Shown piece by piece: positions 8,498 to 19,359 of a DNA stretch of 64,000 nucleotides. This DNA comes from Janibacter terrae NBRC 107853. GTDB lineage: Bacteria > Actinomycetota > Actinomycetes > Actinomycetales > Dermatophilaceae. The translations under genes were made by a program, and so were the position numbers. Under the pieces are notes generated by a model. That model had not been told where the DNA came from, did no database searches, and was given only the letters and a program-made list of their open reading frames with translations. Position 1 is the first letter of the stretch. Each line of letters starts with the position of its first letter. The stretch is taken from contig NZ_BCUV01000006.1 in assembly GCF_001591405.1 (NCBI RefSeq), positions 744,001-808,000 of the forward strand, read 5' to 3'.

Positions 8498-9507
8498 ATG
8501 CATCCCATGCAGGTGGAGGAGGTCCTCGCCGAGCTCGGCGGGTGCGCCTCCCGCGCCGAGCTGCTCCAGCGCGTGAGCGAGCACGAGCTGCGCCGAGCCC
8601 TGGCTGCCGGTCCGTGGATCGCCCCGCGCGTGGCCGCTATGCCGTGCCGTCCCCGCCGCCGACGACAGAACGGGTCGACCGCAGCGACCTGGCCCGCGCC
8701 GGACGCCGGGCGGCGCACGAGGTCACCGGCACGGCCATCCTGCTGAGCGCTGCCGCGCACTGGGACTGGCCGACGAAGTGGGTGCCGACCAGGCCCCAGA
8801 TCGCGCTCCCCCGCAATCGCAAGGTGCCGCCGGCGGTCCGGCGTCGCTTCGACGTGCGCTTCCGTGACGTACCGCCGGACGACCGCGAAGGGGGCTGGGT
8901 GACCTCCCGCGTGCGGACCGTCCTCGACTGCGCCAGCCTGCTGCCACCGGACGAGGCACTCGCCGTCGCCGACTCGGCCCTGCGCGAGGGCGTGGTCACG
9001 CGGGACGAGCTGCTCTCGGCCGCCCCGGGCCTGCCGCTCCGCCACCGGCGCAGGGTCGACGGGTTGATCCGCGCCGCTCATCCCCTCGCAGCCAACCCCT
9101 TCGAGTCGGTCCTGCGCTGGATCGTCTCGGACGTCCCCGGTCTGACGGTGCGACCCCAGGTGCGCATCGACGACGACGCGGGTCTCGTAGGCATCGTCGA
9201 CCTGGCCGACGAGGACCTACGGCTGGTGCTCGAGGCGGACTCCTTCGAGTGGCACGGTCAGCGGGAGTCCCTCGAGCGCGACTGCATCCGCTACGACCGG
9301 CTCGTTGCGGACGGCTGGGTAGTCCTCCGGTTCACCTGGGACATGGTGATGAACCACCCGGAGCGGGTGCGCGACCTCGTCGCGCGGACCGTGGCCCTGC
9401 GTGACCCGCGGGTACGACGTGCACTCGCGAGCGCCCACGAGCCGGGAACCCCGAGATCCCGAACGCCAGGACTCGCCGTCGGCCACCAGTGCACGTCGTA
9501 CCCGTGA
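8498..9507 (+). pseudogene. DUF559 (Vsr-like nuclease fold) gene disrupted by a one-base frameshift
   Basis: The N-terminal part reads from ATG 8498 (MHPMQVEEV, then LRRALAAGPWI), resembling the helix-turn-helix front of AbiEi/DUF559-type proteins. From about 8620 the expected continuation RPARGRYAVPSPP is in a different frame, which stays open to the TGA at 9505-9507. Restoring one C at about 8620 joins the two into about 337 aa. The C-terminal half has the DUF559/Vsr-like endonuclease features: LEADSFEWHG, then a strand with LVADGWVVLRFTWDMVMNHPE. The last about 30 codons are formed by the right-hand inverted repeat. Either a true mutation or a sequencing error would explain the break. Confidence 0.75.
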
Positions 9508-9510
9508 GTC
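9403..9510. repeat. 108-bp inverted-repeat element, copy 2
   Basis: Arms at 9403-9425 and 9488-9510 are 23 nt long with two mismatches and contain CGGGTACGACGTGCACT. The total length equals that of the copy at 8343-8450. It overlaps the 3' ends of both the DUF559 gene and the convergent nitrilase gene, so it could act as a bidirectional terminator. Confidence 0.7.
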
Positions 9511-10312
9511 AGTCCAGCAGGGGGACGTTCCGGCGGGCGGCGGCCACCGCTTCCCGGTCGATCTCGGCCGCGAGCACGTCCTCTCCCCCGCCCAACCGCG
9601 CGCGCACCTCGCCGGTCGGGTCGGCGAGGACGGACCGGCCGATGCCGTAGGGCCCGTCGACCGACTCACGGGTCCACGCCTGGCCGACGGCGAGCAGCCA
9701 GGTCTGGGCGTCGTGCGCGCGGGCCCGGGTGAGCAGGTCCCACTGCGCGGCCTTGCCTGGACCGTCGCCCCACGAGGCGGGCAGCACGACGAGCTCGGCG
9801 CCCGCGCGGCCGAGCGCGGTGAACTGGTCGGCGAAGCGCACGTCGTAGCAGGTGGCCAGACCGACCCGCCACCCCTCGACGTCGACGGTCACCACCGCGT
9901 CGCCGGGCGCCACCGTCTCGGACTCCGTGCTGCCGAAGGCGTCGTAGAGGTGGATCTTGCGGTAGGTCGTCTCGGTGGTGCCGGGACCGGTGACGAGCAG
10001 GGTGTTGTGCACCCGCGAGCGCTGCTGGCCCGCACCGGTCGTGATCGCGTCCGCGGGGGTGAACATCCCGACGACGACCGTCACCCCGTGCCGCTCGGCG
10101 AGCGCGCGCACCCCGTCGGCGAAGGGCCCGTCGAGCGGCTCGGCGGCCGTGTCGAGCCGCCGGGAGAAGGGAGCCATCGCCGCCTCCGGGTGGACGACGA
10201 GCCGCGCACCCCGACCGGCCGCACGGCCGGTGAGCTCGTCGATGCGTCGCAGGTTGTCGGCCGGGTCCGCCGTGGCGGTCCACTGGCAGCCCGCGAGGCG
10301 AAGGGGGCTCAT
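9509..10312 (-). CDS. Carbon-nitrogen hydrolase (nitrilase superfamily)
   Basis: A 267-residue enzyme with the nitrilase-superfamily triad: Glu43 in HPEAAM, Lys119 in YRKIHLYD, and nucleophile Cys155 in ATCYDVRF. The superfamily hydrolyses amides or nitriles. The closest functional picture is the omega-amidase/deaminated-glutathione amidase group (KIHLYDAFG with CYDVRFP-like), but the substrate is not proven. Its ATG overlaps the stop of the upstream SRPBCC gene by 4 nt (ATGA), implying translational coupling. Confidence 0.85.
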   Translation of the reverse strand: MSPLRLAGCQWTATADPADNLRRIDELTGRAAGRGARLVVHPEAAMAPFSRRLDTAAEPLDGPFADGVRALAERHGVTVVVGMFTPADAITTGAGQQRSRVHNTLLVTGPGTTETTYRKIHLYDAFGSTESETVAPGDAVVTVDVEGWRVGLATCYDVRFADQFTALGRAGAELVVLPASWGDGPGKAAQWDLLTRARAHDAQTWLLAVGQAWTRESVDGPYGIGRSVLADPTGEVRARLGGGEDVLAAEIDREAVAAARRNVPLLD

Positions 10313-10818
10313 GCCGCCTCCTCGCGCCGCGCCATGTCGGCCCGGGCCGCGGCGAGCACCTGCTCGTCACGGCACCCGCGGGCGAACCCCTCGATGCGCG
10401 CCGCGATCTCGCGGCCGAGCAACCACTGGCCGATCGGGTGGGCGATGCGCTGCAGCCGGGCGGGACGCACGTCGTACGTGTACTTCCACACCGCGAGCGT
10501 GCCGTCGCCGTCTGGCTGGAAGCGCCACCCGCCGCCGAAGCGGGCGAAGAACCACGGTCCGCTGACCATCGTCATCCCGACGGAGGTCGGCGGTCGCCAC
10601 GAGACGTACTCGCTGACCATGCTCGGTGAGACCGGCCCGGCGAAGGAGGACCGCGTGTACGTGCGCACCCCCACCCCGGGCTCGCTCGCCCCGTCGAGGA
10701 AGCGCTGCTCGCGGATGAAGGGGTCCCAGCGGCGGCGGACCGCGCCGGTCGTCTGCGACACGGCGAAGGCGAGGTCGGGGCTGATGGGGACGTGCACGTC
10801 GGCGCTGACCTGTGGCAT
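10309..10818 (-). CDS. SRPBCC (START-like) family protein
   Basis: A 169-residue protein with the polyketide-cyclase/START-like pattern: a hydrophobic N-terminal strand, AVSQTTGAVRRRWDPFIREQRFLDG, a run of beta strands, then a C-terminal helix beginning near RLQRIAHPIGQWLLGREI. This fold binds hydrophobic ligands; no catalytic residues or ligand can be assigned. It is co-transcribed with the downstream nitrilase-like gene (4-nt overlap). TAGGGT lies 6 nt before its ATG at 10818 and overlaps the divergent HIT promoter. Confidence 0.7.
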   Translation of the reverse strand: MPQVSADVHVPISPDLAFAVSQTTGAVRRRWDPFIREQRFLDGASEPGVGVRTYTRSSFAGPVSPSMVSEYVSWRPPTSVGMTMVSGPWFFARFGGGWRFQPDGDGTLAVWKYTYDVRPARLQRIAHPIGQWLLGREIAARIEGFARGCRDEQVLAAARADMARREEAA

Positions 10819-10824
10819 GCCTCC

Positions 10825-10834
10825 ACCCTAGGGT
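10825..10834. promoter_or_regulatory. Overlapping divergent -10 boxes in a 10-bp palindrome
   Basis: ACCCTAGGGT reads as TAGGGT on both strands. The plus-strand copy (10829-10834) is 7 nt from the HIT ATG at 10842. The minus-strand copy (10825-10830) is 6 nt from the SRPBCC ATG at 10818. The two -10 elements share the central TA. Confidence 0.55.
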
Positions 10835-10841
10835 GAGGGCC

Positions 10842-11285
10842 ATGGCGACTCTCTTCACCAAGATCATCGACGGCGAGATCCCGGGTCGGTTCGTCTGGTC
10901 CGACGAGACCTGCGTGGCCTTCCTGACCATCGAGCCGCTCACCGACGGTCACGCCATGGTCGTGCCGCGTGCCGAGCTCGAGCAGTGGACCGACGCCGAC
11001 GAGCAGACGTGGGCGCACCTGCAGCGGGTCGCGATGACCATCGGCCGCGCGCAGCAGGCGGAGTGGGCGGCGCCGCGGATCGGGATGCTGCTCGAGGGCT
11101 TCCTCGTGCCGCACCTGCACATCCACACGTGGCCGGCCTTCTCGCCCGACGACTTCGACCCGCACGCGCCGATGCGCGACGTCAGCGACGAGCGCTTCGA
11201 GGAGGCAGCCGAGCGGCTGCGCGCCCGGCTGCGCGCCGATGGCCACGCCGCCCACGTCCCGGGCCCGGGGGCGCTTCCCGCATGA
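10842..11285 (+). CDS. HIT-family hydrolase
   Basis: A 147-residue protein with the histidine triad HLHIHTWP (His91, His93, His95). HIT proteins hydrolyse or transfer nucleoside phosphates such as Ap4A or AMP-lysine adducts. The N-terminal block FTKIIDGEIPGRFVWSDE is typical of the Hint branch. The start at ATG 10842 is supported by the leaderless -10. It overlaps the next gene by 4 nt (ATGA). Confidence 0.9.
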   Translation: MATLFTKIIDGEIPGRFVWSDETCVAFLTIEPLTDGHAMVVPRAELEQWTDADEQTWAHLQRVAMTIGRAQQAEWAAPRIGMLLEGFLVPHLHIHTWPAFSPDDFDPHAPMRDVSDERFEEAAERLRARLRADGHAAHVPGPGALPA

Positions 11286-12076
11286 TGTCCCGCCGCACGA
11301 AGGCCGCGATGTTCGCCGCCCTCATCGCGGCCTTCACCGTGATGCTCCTCGGCGGCGCCGTCCTCTTCGTCGCCGACGGGCAGCCGTGGGCCGCGCTCGC
11401 GTGGACCCTCCTCCTGGCGGTGGGGACCATCGTGACGTCCGCGGGACTCGTCGGCTTCCTGCGGGAGACCGACCCGGACCTCGTGGACGAAGGGGGTCAC
11501 GTCGTCGTCGAGGCGCCGTCCCGCCCCCTTCCCCCGGCGACCGACCGCAAGGACCCCTGGCCCTACGAGTGGCTGGCCCCGGCACTCGCCCAGGCCTTCG
11601 AGGGCACGCCCTACGTCGTGATGAGCAACGGCAGCTCGATCCTCGTGCGGGCCGACCTCGTCGACACCCGGTGGCAGCACGTCGCCACGACCCACCGGTT
11701 GCGGCACACCTTCGTCACCCGGTTCGTCCCCACGGGCCGGCCGGGGGTGATCCGGCGGACCGACGAGTCGCGCCGGTTGGAGACCTCGGCGGGACCGACC
11801 CGGCTCGGCGCCCAGCTGGGGGTCGCCTCCGGACGGCAGTGGGGGTACACGCGGCGGATCGAGTACGGCCTCGGCCTCGACGGCTTCAGGCGGCGGGTCG
11901 ACTACGAGTTTTCCACCGACGAGATCAACGAGCCGGTCCGGGAGATCATGCGGATGGCCGGCTGGCGGGCGACGCTCGACGCGGAGGCCAGGGGCGCGCT
12001 CGTCATGGGCGGCCTCGGCCTCTCGGCCGCCGTCGTCGTGCCCGCCGTGCTCGTCGTCCAGGCCCTGCTCGACTGA
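11282..12076 (+). CDS. Membrane protein of unknown function
   Basis: A 264-residue protein. Two hydrophobic segments lie near the N-terminus (about residues 10-30 and 35-58) and one at the very C-terminus (about 240-262). A soluble central part starts with a Pro-rich PLPPATDRKDPWPYEWL linker. I do not recognise a family. It is translationally coupled to the HIT gene, and this arrangement is the only functional hint. Confidence 0.6.
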   Translation: MMSRRTKAAMFAALIAAFTVMLLGGAVLFVADGQPWAALAWTLLLAVGTIVTSAGLVGFLRETDPDLVDEGGHVVVEAPSRPLPPATDRKDPWPYEWLAPALAQAFEGTPYVVMSNGSSILVRADLVDTRWQHVATTHRLRHTFVTRFVPTGRPGVIRRTDESRRLETSAGPTRLGAQLGVASGRQWGYTRRIEYGLGLDGFRRRVDYEFSTDEINEPVREIMRMAGWRATLDAEARGALVMGGLGLSAAVVVPAVLVVQALLD

Positions 12077-12130
12077 CCGCACTGCAGACCCGTGGTGGCG
12101 ATGGCCTCGTCCGGGGTGTAGGCATGGGGC

Positions 12131-12625
12131 ATGGCTACCACTGCATTCAAGGGCAACCCCGTCAACACCGCCGGCGAGCTGCCGGCCGCCGGCGCGAGCG
12201 CCCCGGCCTTCGACCTCGTCGGTGACGGTCTCTCCGCGCTGACCTCCGCCGACGTCCCCGGTCGCGTCGTGCTCAACATCTTCCCGAGTATCGACACCGG
12301 CGTCTGCGCCGCGAGCGTGCGCAAGTTCAACGAGCTCGCCGCCTCCCTCGACGACACGACCGTCGTCAACGTCTCCAAGGACCTCCCCTTCGCCCAGGCC
12401 CGCTTCTGCGGCGCCGAGGGCATCGACAAGGTCAAGGTCGGCTCGGCCTTCCGCTCCTCCTTCGGCGAGGACTACGGCGTGACGATGACCGACGGCCCGA
12501 TGGCCGGTCTCCTCGCCCGTTCGGTCGTCGTCCTCGACGCCGACGGCAAGGTCCTGCACACCGAGCTCGTCCCGGAGATCACCCAGGAGCCCGACTACGA
12601 CGCGGCCGTCAAGGCCCTCGGCTGA
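12131..12625 (+). CDS. tpx: Thiol peroxidase (Tpx, atypical 2-Cys peroxiredoxin)
   Basis: A 164-residue peroxiredoxin that reduces hydroperoxides using thioredoxin. Peroxidatic Cys59 lies in [16 protein letters not shown] and resolving Cys93 in [11 protein letters not shown], the Tpx spacing. Length is normal for the family. It ends 14 bp before a 23-bp-arm hairpin shared with the convergent methyltransferase gene. Confidence 0.95.
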   Translation: MATTAFKGNPVNTAGELPAAGASAPAFDLVGDGLSALTSADVPGRVVLNIFPSIDTGVCAASVRKFNELAASLDDTTVVNVSKDLPFAQARFCGAEGIDKVKVGSAFRSSFGEDYGVTMTDGPMAGLLARSVVVLDADGKVLHTELVPEITQEPDYDAAVKALG

Positions 12626-12639
12626 CCGCCCACCGACCC

Positions 12640-12689
12640 CATGACGAAGGGGGGAGCCGCCCGGGTGGGCGGCTCCCCCCTTCGTCATG
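12640..12689. terminator. Bidirectional terminator built from an inverted CGAAGGGGGG pair
   Basis: Perfect 23-bp arms at 12640-12662 and 12667-12689 flank a GGGT loop. It sits between the convergent tpx and methyltransferase genes and touches the stop codon of the latter. The stem contains the CGAAGGGG word that recurs through the window. Confidence 0.85.
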
Positions 12690-13694
12690 TCAGGCGCGGA
12701 CGGTCCGGGTGACGAGGTAGCTGCGGTCGCGGACGAGGATCTCGGTCTCGCCGACCCCGCGCAGGCGCGGCAGGTACGGCAGGTGCGCGTTGTAGACGAG
12801 CACCAGCTCACCCCCGGGCACGAGGACGCGGGCGGCGTCGTCGATCATCTCGAGCGTCGGGGTGGAGTCCTTGGCCGTGCCGACGTGGAAGGGCGGGTTG
12901 CTGACGATCGCGGCGACCGACACGTCGTCGAAGCCGACCAGCCCCTCCCCGCGGCGCACCTCGACCGCACCGGCCGTCGTCAGGCGCGTCGACGCCACCG
13001 CCGCGGCGGACACGTCCACCGCCACCACGTCGTCGAACCGCCGCGCGAGCAGCGCGGCGAGGATCCCCGTGCCGCAGCCCAGGTCGACGACGGTGCCCTC
13101 CGTGCCACCGACCCGGTCGAGCTGAGCGACGAGCAGTGCCGTCCCCGCGTCCAGCCGCGTGCCGGCGAAGACCGCCCCGTGCGCGTGGACGGTCAGGTCG
13201 AGGTCGTCGTGGTGGCGTGAGCGCGGCCAGGTCTGCTCGACCGCACGGGCGCCGGAGGCGTGGAGGACGCGTGACTTCTGGCGGCCGAGGCTGGCCGTCA
13301 CGTCCGTGAAGCTCGCCGCGAGCACCTCGTTCATCGACCGGGTCATGTGCTTGACCCGGCCGCCGGCGACGACGCGGACGTCGTCCGCGCCGACCACCGC
13401 CGCGGTGCGGGCGATCTCGTCGAGGGCGTCGAGCGAGCCGGGCAGGCGCAGCACGACGAGCCGGGCCCCCGTGAGCGCCTCCGCCAGGTCGGGGACGACC
13501 GTGCCTCCCGCCGCGGCGACCCGCTGCTCGCTGACGATGCTGTCGCTGTGCGCGACGACATCGCCCCCGGCCAGGCCGGCGACCGCCGAGGTGAGCGCAC
13601 CGTGGTCGTCGCCGACGACCGCGACACGGCCCGCCGGGAGGTCACCGAGCTCGTCGACCAGGAGCCGGTCGACGGGGTCGAGCTCGGGAGCCAT
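12690..13694 (-). CDS. RlmG/RsmC-like class I SAM-dependent methyltransferase
   Basis: A 334-residue protein. The N-terminal half is a degenerate methyltransferase-like domain and the C-terminal half is catalytic: motif I VVDLGCGTGILAALLA at about 196-211 and motif IV SNPPFHVG at about 264-271. N-P-P-F marks amino-group methyltransferases. The two-domain layout matches RsmC/RlmG, which make N2-methylguanine in 16S or 23S rRNA. Which rRNA is modified cannot be decided here. It starts 1 nt inside the helicase stop (TGATG). Confidence 0.8.
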   Translation of the reverse strand: MAPELDPVDRLLVDELGDLPAGRVAVVGDDHGALTSAVAGLAGGDVVAHSDSIVSEQRVAAAGGTVVPDLAEALTGARLVVLRLPGSLDALDEIARTAAVVGADDVRVVAGGRVKHMTRSMNEVLAASFTDVTASLGRQKSRVLHASGARAVEQTWPRSRHHDDLDLTVHAHGAVFAGTRLDAGTALLVAQLDRVGGTEGTVVDLGCGTGILAALLARRFDDVVAVDVSAAAVASTRLTTAGAVEVRRGEGLVGFDDVSVAAIVSNPPFHVGTAKDSTPTLEMIDDAARVLVPGGELVLVYNAHLPYLPRLRGVGETEILVRDRSYLVTRTVRA

Positions 13695-15436
13695 CAGGTG
13701 CGCGGACCCTTGCGGTGCGGCTTCCGGTCACGTCGGCCGCCGGGCTCCCCGGACTCGCTGAGCTCGATGAGCTGGCCGGAGATGCGGGTGCTCTGCAGGC
13801 GGTCGGCCGTGCCGGGCGGCAGCGGCGACGGCAGCTCGACGATCGAGTGGTCCCCGCGGATGTCGATGTGGCCGAAGTCCTGACGGCTCAGGCCGCCCTC
13901 GTTGGCGAGCGCACCGACGATCTGACGCGGCTCGACCTTGTGCCGGCGCCCCACGGCGATCCGGTAGGTGCCCATCGGGCCGGAGGCACCGCGTGGGCCG
14001 CGCTTGCCCCCCTTCGCCCGGTCCGGGTTGTCGCCACGGTCGTCACGACGCGGCGGGCGCTCGGTCCGCTCGCGCTTGGGCGGACGCACGGGGTCGGGGC
14101 CCATGAGCATCGGCTCGTCGCCCTGCAGGACGATCGCCAGGGCGGCGGCGACGTCGCCCTCCGGCACGTCGTGCTCCTCGACGTAGTGCGCGATGACGTC
14201 GCGGAAGGTCGCGAGGTCGGACGAGGCGAGGGCGGCCGTGATCCGGTCGTCGAACCGGCCCAGCCGTGTGGCGTTGACGTCCTCGGGGGACGGCATCGGC
14301 ATCTCGGCCAGGGTCGTGCGGGTCGCCTTCTCGATCGACTTCAGCAGGTGGCGCTCGCGGGGGGTGACGAAGGAGATCGCGTCACCGGAGCGCCCGGCCC
14401 GACCCGTGCGACCGATGCGGTGCACGTAGGACTCGGTGTCCGTGGGGATGTCGTAGTTGACGACGTGGCTGATCCGCTCGACGTCGAGACCGCGGGCGGC
14501 GACGTCGGTGGCGACGAGGATGTCGAGCCGGCCGGACTTGAGCTGGGCCACGGTCCGCTCGCGCTGGGCCTGGGCGACGTCGCCGTTGATCGCTGCGGCC
14601 GAGAAGCCTCGGGCTCGCAGCCGCTCGGCGAGCGTCTCCGTCTCGTGCTTGGTCCGCACGAAGACGATCATCGCCTCGAAGTTCTCCACCTCGAGGATGC
14701 GGGTGAGCGCGTCCACCTTCTGCGGGTAGGACACGACGAGGTAGCGCTGGGTGATGTTGGGCGCCGTCGCGGTCTCGCGCTCGACGGTGATCTCGAGCGC
14801 GTCGGTCAGGTGCTTCTTGGAGATGCGGCGGATCTGGGCGGGCATCGTCGCGGAGAACAGCGCGACGTGCTTGTCCTCGGGTGTCTCGGCGAGGATCGTC
14901 TCGACGTCCTCGGCGAACCCCATCTTGAGCATCTCGTCGGCCTCGTCGAGGACGAGGAAGCGCAGCTGCGACAGGTCGAGCGTGCCCTTCTCGAGGTGGT
15001 CCATGATCCGGCCGGGGGTGCCCACGACGACGTGCACACCACGGCGAAGGGCGCTCAGCTGCACCCCGTAGCCCTGGCCGCCGTAGACGGGGAGCACGCG
15101 CACGCCGGGGATCCGCGAGGCGTACTTCTCGAAGGCCTCGCAGACCTGCAGCGCCAGCTCGCGGGTGGGCGCGAGGACGAGTGCCTGGGGCGACTTCTGC
15201 TTGGGGTCCAGCTGGCTGAGGACCGGCAGCGCGAAGGCCGCGGTCTTGCCCGTGCCGGTCTGCGCGAGCCCGACGACGTGGCGTCCCTGGAGGAGCGCGG
15301 GGATCGTCGCGGCCTGGATCGGCGAGGGGGTCTCGTAGCCGATGTCCTTGAGCGCCCGGACCACGCGGTCGTCGAGGCCGAGGTCGGCGAAGGTCGGCTG
15401 GTCGGGCTCGGGAGGGGGCGTGCTGTCGGTGCTCAC
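13694..15436 (-). CDS. DEAD-box RNA helicase with DbpA/CsdA-type RNA-binding domain
   Basis: A 580-residue helicase with the full motif series: Q motif TPSPIQAATIP, Walker A AQTGTGKT, PTRELA, DEAD in VLDEADEML, SAT, ARGLDVERISHVVNYDIP and HRIGRTGRAG. A charged linker near residues 445-485 is followed by a DbpA-like RNA-binding domain (GTYRIAVGRRHKVEPRQIVGAL) and a basic tail. Such proteins remodel RNA in ribosome assembly, decay or cold adaptation. The start is the GTG at 15436, with leaderless -10 TACCGT 6 nt upstream. Confidence 0.93.
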   Translation of the reverse strand: MSTDSTPPPEPDQPTFADLGLDDRVVRALKDIGYETPSPIQAATIPALLQGRHVVGLAQTGTGKTAAFALPVLSQLDPKQKSPQALVLAPTRELALQVCEAFEKYASRIPGVRVLPVYGGQGYGVQLSALRRGVHVVVGTPGRIMDHLEKGTLDLSQLRFLVLDEADEMLKMGFAEDVETILAETPEDKHVALFSATMPAQIRRISKKHLTDALEITVERETATAPNITQRYLVVSYPQKVDALTRILEVENFEAMIVFVRTKHETETLAERLRARGFSAAAINGDVAQAQRERTVAQLKSGRLDILVATDVAARGLDVERISHVVNYDIPTDTESYVHRIGRTGRAGRSGDAISFVTPRERHLLKSIEKATRTTLAEMPMPSPEDVNATRLGRFDDRITAALASSDLATFRDVIAHYVEEHDVPEGDVAAALAIVLQGDEPMLMGPDPVRPPKRERTERPPRRDDRGDNPDRAKGGKRGPRGASGPMGTYRIAVGRRHKVEPRQIVGALANEGGLSRQDFGHIDIRGDHSIVELPSPLPPGTADRLQSTRISGQLIELSESGEPGGRRDRKPHRKGPRT

Positions 15437-15442
15437 AGGACG

Positions 15443-15448
15443 ACGGTA
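15443..15448 (-). promoter_or_regulatory. Predicted leaderless -10 box for the helicase operon
   Basis: The minus strand reads TACCGT, 6 nt before the GTG at 15436. Confidence 0.45.
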
Positions 15449-15463
15449 GTCGAGCCGCCGGGA

Positions 15464-17760
<2,297 letters not shown>

Positions 17761-17774
17761 TCAGGAGCCAACAG

Positions 17775-19271
17775 ATGACCAATCTCGCGAGCAACCTCGT
17801 CGCGACCGCCCAGGCCCACCCCGACAGGGTGGCCATCAAGCTCGACGACGCGGAGCTCACGTGGGCCCAGCTGCACGGCCTCGCCGCCCGAGCCGCCGGA
17901 GCGCTGCGCGCGGCCGGTCTCGAGCCCGGTGACCGCGTCTCGCTGATCCTGCCGAACGTCCCGGCCTTCCCCGTGCTCTTCTACGGCACGCTGCTCGCGG
18001 GCGGCATCGTCGTCCCGATGAACCCGCTGCTCAAGGCGCAGGAGATCGAGTACTTCTACACCGACTCCGGCGCGAAGTTCTCCTTCGTCTGGGGCGACTT
18101 CGCCGCCGAGGCGCAGGCCGGAGCCGAGGGCACCTCGACCCGGGTCATCGCCTCCGGCCCGGTCGGCCCGAGCGAGGAGGACCTGCCGGCCGGGGAGCCG
18201 ATCGCCACGCCCGTCGAGCGCGCCGGCGACGACACCGCGGTCATCCTCTACACCTCCGGCACGACCGGACGGCCCAAGGGCGCCGAGCTCACCCACGACA
18301 ACCTCGACCTCAACGCCAAGCGCTCCGCCGAGGACATCATCGGCATCCGCCCCGACGACGTCATCATGGGCTGCCTGCCGCTCTTCCACGTCTTCGGCCT
18401 GACGTGCGGCCTCAACACCGCGGTCCGCCAGGGCGCGACGCTGACGCTCATCCCCCGCTTCGACCCCGGCAAGGCCCTCGAGGTCATCGAGCGCGACCGG
18501 GTGACGATCTTCGAGGGCGTGCCGACGATGTACGGCGCGATGCTGCACCACCCCGCGGTCCAGGACACCGACAAGAGCAGCCTGCGCACCTGCGTCTCCG
18601 GCGGCTCCTCGCTGCCGGGCGAGACGCTGCGCGAGTTCGAGGAGACCTTCGGCGTGCAGCTCCTCGAGGGCTACGGCCTCTCGGAGACCTCGCCCGTCGC
18701 GTCCTTCAACATGCTCGACCAGCCGACCAGGCCGGGCACCATCGGCCGCGCGATCCCCGGCTGCGAGATGAAGCTCATCGGCACCGACGGCCAGGACGTC
18801 GGTCCCGGCGAGGGCGTCGGCGAGATCGCGATCCGCGGCGACAACATCATGAAGGGCTACTGGGGCAAGCCCGAGGCGACCGCCGAGGCCATCCCCGACG
18901 GGTGGTTCCGCAGCGGCGACATCGCGAGCGTCGACGAGGACGGCTACTACACGATCGTCGACCGCAAGAAGGACCTCATCATCCGCGGCGGCATGAACAT
19001 CTACCCGCGCGAGGTCGAGGAGGTGCTCTACACGCACCCCGACGTGCTCGAGTGCGCCGTCGTCGGTGTCCCGCACCCCGAGCTCGGCGAGGACGTCGGC
19101 GCCGCCGTCTCGCTGCGCGAGGGTGCCTCGGGCGACACCGAGGAGATCAAGCAGTACGTCAAGGACCGGATCGCGGCCTACAAGTACCCGCGCACGATCT
19201 GGATCCTCGACGAGCTGCCCAAGGGCCCGACCGGCAAGATCCTCAAGCGGGAGATCCACGCCCCCGCCTGA
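17775..19271 (+). CDS. Acyl-CoA synthetase (AMP-binding, fatty acid CoA ligase)
   Basis: A 498-residue ANL-family enzyme that activates a carboxylic acid to acyl-AMP and then acyl-CoA. Core motifs are [16 protein letters not shown] (P-loop), [36 protein letters not shown] and the C-terminal [10 protein letters not shown] with the catalytic Lys. Length and motif spacing suit medium/long-chain fatty acid or similar substrates; the chain length is not readable. The ATG at 17775 has the SD CAGGAG. A 55-bp hairpin follows. Confidence 0.9.
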   Translation: MTNLASNLVATAQAHPDRVAIKLDDAELTWAQLHGLAARAAGALRAAGLEPGDRVSLILPNVPAFPVLFYGTLLAGGIVVPMNPLLKAQEIEYFYTDSGAKFSFVWGDFAAEAQAGAEGTSTRVIASGPVGPSEEDLPAGEPIATPVERAGDDTAVILYTSGTTGRPKGAELTHDNLDLNAKRSAEDIIGIRPDDVIMGCLPLFHVFGLTCGLNTAVRQGATLTLIPRFDPGKALEVIERDRVTIFEGVPTMYGAMLHHPAVQDTDKSSLRTCVSGGSSLPGETLREFEETFGVQLLEGYGLSETSPVASFNMLDQPTRPGTIGRAIPGCEMKLIGTDGQDVGPGEGVGEIAIRGDNIMKGYWGKPEATAEAIPDGWFRSGDIASVDEDGYYTIVDRKKDLIIRGGMNIYPREVEEVLYTHPDVLECAVVGVPHPELGEDVGAAVSLREGASGDTEEIKQYVKDRIAAYKYPRTIWILDELPKGPTGKILKREIHAPA

Positions 19272-19289
19272 CGGGTCCTGTGCACGGGA

Positions 19290-19344
19290 GGTCGTCCTGG
19301 TGCATCTCGTGGTCGATCCGGCCACCTGGTGCACCAGGACGACC
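19290..19344. repeat. 55-bp hairpin element, copy 1 (GGTCGTCCTGGTGCA arms)
   Basis: Perfect 15-bp arms at 19290-19304 and 19330-19344 enclose a 25-nt centre, itself partly self-complementary (GTGG...CCAC around GATCC). Further out, GTGCAC occurs on both sides (19280-19285, 19349-19354). It lies between convergent genes and is probably a bidirectional terminator. A copy with identical arms and equal length lies at 56375-56429. Confidence 0.8.
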
Positions 19345-19359
19345 CTTTGTGCACGAGCC

